6,943 bases of DNA from ZC4RG30 sp039800965 (GTDB lineage Bacteria > Pseudomonadota > Gammaproteobacteria > Steroidobacterales > Steroidobacteraceae), in contig JBDLPS010000186.1 of NCBI GenBank assembly GCA_039800965.1, positions 1 through 6,943 on the forward strand. The letters run 5' to 3'. Below the pieces are notes generated by a model. It was given only the letters and a program-made list of their open reading frames with translations. It did not search any database and had not been told where the DNA came from. Position 1 is the first letter of the stretch; each line of letters starts with the position of its first letter. Below, one piece after another: positions 5,746 to 6,943 of this stretch. A program made the translations under genes and the position numbers.

Positions 5746-6504
5746 ATGAGCAATCAACGATTCAAGGACAAGGTCGTCGTCGTCATCGGCGGCAACAGCG
5801 GAATCGGACTGGCATCCGCCAAGGCTTTCGCGGCCGAGGGGGCCAAGGTCGTCATCACCGGGCGCGACCCGAAGACCCTCGAGCAGGCAGCCCTCGAGAT
5901 CGGCGGGGCGCCGTTGGCGCTGCGTTCGGATATCGCCGACCTCGGCGCCCAGGACGCCCTGATGGAGGCGGTCAAGGCCCGCCATGGCCGCATCGATGTC
6001 CTGTTCGTCAATGCCGGCGTGGGGACCTTCACGCCGGTGCGCGACGTGACGCCCGAACTGTGGGACCAGGTGACGGGCGTGAACCTGCGCGGTGCCTTCT
6101 TCGCCGCCCAGAAAGCCCTGCCGATGATGGGTCGCGGCGGTGCGATCGTCTTCACCGGGTCCATCGGTTCCGTACTTCGAGCACCCGGCAACGCCATCTA
6201 CGCGGCGGCCAAGGCGGGCTTGCGTGCGGTGGCGCGCATCCTCGCCTGCGAACTCGTGTCGGAGGGCATCCGCGTGAACGTCGTAAGCCCCGGCCCGACC
6301 GAGACGCCCTTGATCAATCGCAATGTCGGCATGCCCGCCGAGGCAGTTCAGGCGCTGCGGGAGATGATGATCTCCAATACCCCGATGCGGCGCATGGGCG
6401 AGCCGGAGGAGATCGCGCGTGCCGTGCTGTTCCTGGCGTCCGACGAGGCGAGCTTCATCACCGGCGTCGACCTGTTCGTCGACGGTGGCGTGGCCGGCCT
6501 GTAG
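5746..6504 (+). CDS. Short-chain dehydrogenase/reductase (classical SDR, probably NADP-dependent)
   Basis: The product is 252 aa from the chosen ATG. An in-frame upstream start at 5671 would lie inside the SnoaL-like gene and add 25 residues with no SDR resemblance, while GAGGG at 5727-5731 and GCGAG at 5731-5735 lie upstream of 5746. The cofactor loop reads GGNSGIG (15-21), with Ile14 where Thr usually stands. Arg40 after beta-2 (VVITGR) favours NADP(H). NAG is at 89-91, Asn113 in GVNLRG, catalytic Ser139, Tyr152 and Lys156 (YAAAK, 13-residue Ser-Tyr spacing), SPGPTETPL at 181-189 and a C-terminal VDGG. All catalytic residues are present. It differs clearly from the SDR at 1213-1995 and is not a recent duplicate. 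Pairing with an NTF2-like protein suggests a shared small-molecule substrate (inference). Confidence 0.93.
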   Translation: MSNQRFKDKVVVVIGGNSGIGLASAKAFAAEGAKVVITGRDPKTLEQAALEIGGAPLALRSDIADLGAQDALMEAVKARHGRIDVLFVNAGVGTFTPVRDVTPELWDQVTGVNLRGAFFAAQKALPMMGRGGAIVFTGSIGSVLRAPGNAIYAAAKAGLRAVARILACELVSEGIRVNVVSPGPTETPLINRNVGMPAEAVQALREMMISNTPMRRMGEPEEIARAVLFLASDEASFITGVDLFVDGGVAGL

Positions 6505-6509
6505 CGCGC

Positions 6510-6943
6510 GTGGCTTCTTGCAGCCTGGGCCCGGCCACCGCGGGCCTGCTGGAGCGTTCGCTGCTCGCGCTCGAGGAGCGTGCGCCAGCCTCTTCGCTCG
6601 CGCTGGGCTCGCTTCCGCCCCGTGAGCGCGATGCGGCGCACCGCGTCCTGGCTTGCAGCGATTTCGTCGCCCGCAGCCTGCTGTCGCGTGATGGGCTGTT
6701 GCCGGAGCTGATCGCCGACGGCTCGCTCAAGGCGTCCCGCAGCCTCGATGACTATCGTCGACAGGTCGAAGAAGTGGCGATCGCAGCGGCAGGGGAAGAG
6801 GCGCCTTTCATGGCCGGCCTGCGGCGTCTTCGCCAGAAGGAGATGGTGCGGATCGCGTGGCGCGATCTGGCCGGCGACGCCACCACCGAGCAGACGCTGC
6901 TGGAAGCGTCATGGTTCGCCGAGGCGGCGATTGCCGGCGCCAC
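6510..6943 (+). CDS. glnE: Bifunctional glutamine synthetase adenylyltransferase/adenylyl-removing enzyme, N-terminal part
   Basis: The frame is open from GTG 6510 to the window end (144 codons). The N-terminal pattern of GlnE is clear: CSDFVARSLLSRDGLLPELI (residues 49-68) and LRRLRQKEMVRIAWRDLAG (104-122), followed by the helix TEQTLLEASWFAEAAIAGA. GlnE transfers AMP to, and removes it from, glutamine synthetase under control of PII, adjusting nitrogen assimilation; the part seen here begins the adenylyl-removing half. Full proteins are about 930-950 residues, so around 800 are beyond the edge and the catalytic DxD motifs are not visible. GTG 6510 is chosen because no ATG, GTG or TTG occurs in frame for at least a dozen codons upstream and the length before the conserved block is normal. 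There is no clear Shine-Dalgarno; the start is 5 bp after the SDR stop, suggesting coupling or read-through. Confidence 0.9.
   Translation, partial: MASCSLGPATAGLLERSLLALEERAPASSLALGSLPPRERDAAHRVLACSDFVARSLLSRDGLLPELIADGSLKASRSLDDYRRQVEEVAIAAAGEEAPFMAGLRRLRQKEMVRIAWRDLAGDATTEQTLLEASWFAEAAIAGA

Overview
The window is a GC-rich, densely packed bacterial stretch in which every gene I can support lies on the + strand. The gene types (PiT transporter with a DUF47 partner, GlnE, paired short-chain dehydrogenases) and the base composition fit a gammaproteobacterium. The order Lysobacterales (Xanthomonadales) is my best guess, but nothing here fixes the taxonomy. I see no rRNA, tRNA, IS element, CRISPR array or phage gene.

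Layout. (A) 1-3253 is the 3' part of a catabolic operon: the C-terminal three quarters of a GMC-family flavoprotein alcohol dehydrogenase, an SDR dehydrogenase overlapping it by 8 bp, and an MFS permease 34 bp further on. Together they look like uptake plus two-step oxidation of an unidentified alcohol or organic acid. (B) 3295-4948 is a phosphate-uptake pair: a DUF47/PhoU-like accessory protein and a PiT-family phosphate permease, one base apart. A good extended -10 promoter overlaps the stop codon of the MFS gene and probably drives this pair. (C) 4949-5338 has no protein gene. Its centre is a likely small RNA of about 107 nt (near 5085-5191) ending in a near-perfect intrinsic terminator, with a hairpin that presents a run of seven C residues in its loop. 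(D) 5339-6504 is a small SnoaL-like (NTF2-fold) protein followed 17 bp later by a second SDR, probably NADP-dependent. (E) From 6510 to the window end is the N-terminus of glnE, the glutamine synthetase adenylyltransferase/adenylyl-removing enzyme. It starts at GTG only 5 bp after the SDR stop.

The protein genes are all of known families. The part most deserving attention is the intergenic RNA: its three-stem layout, C-rich loop and strong terminator recall the C-rich-loop sRNAs known in Xanthomonas (sX13 type). Two genes in the same window have ribosome-binding sites with runs of five and six G, which such a loop could pair with. That regulatory link is inference.
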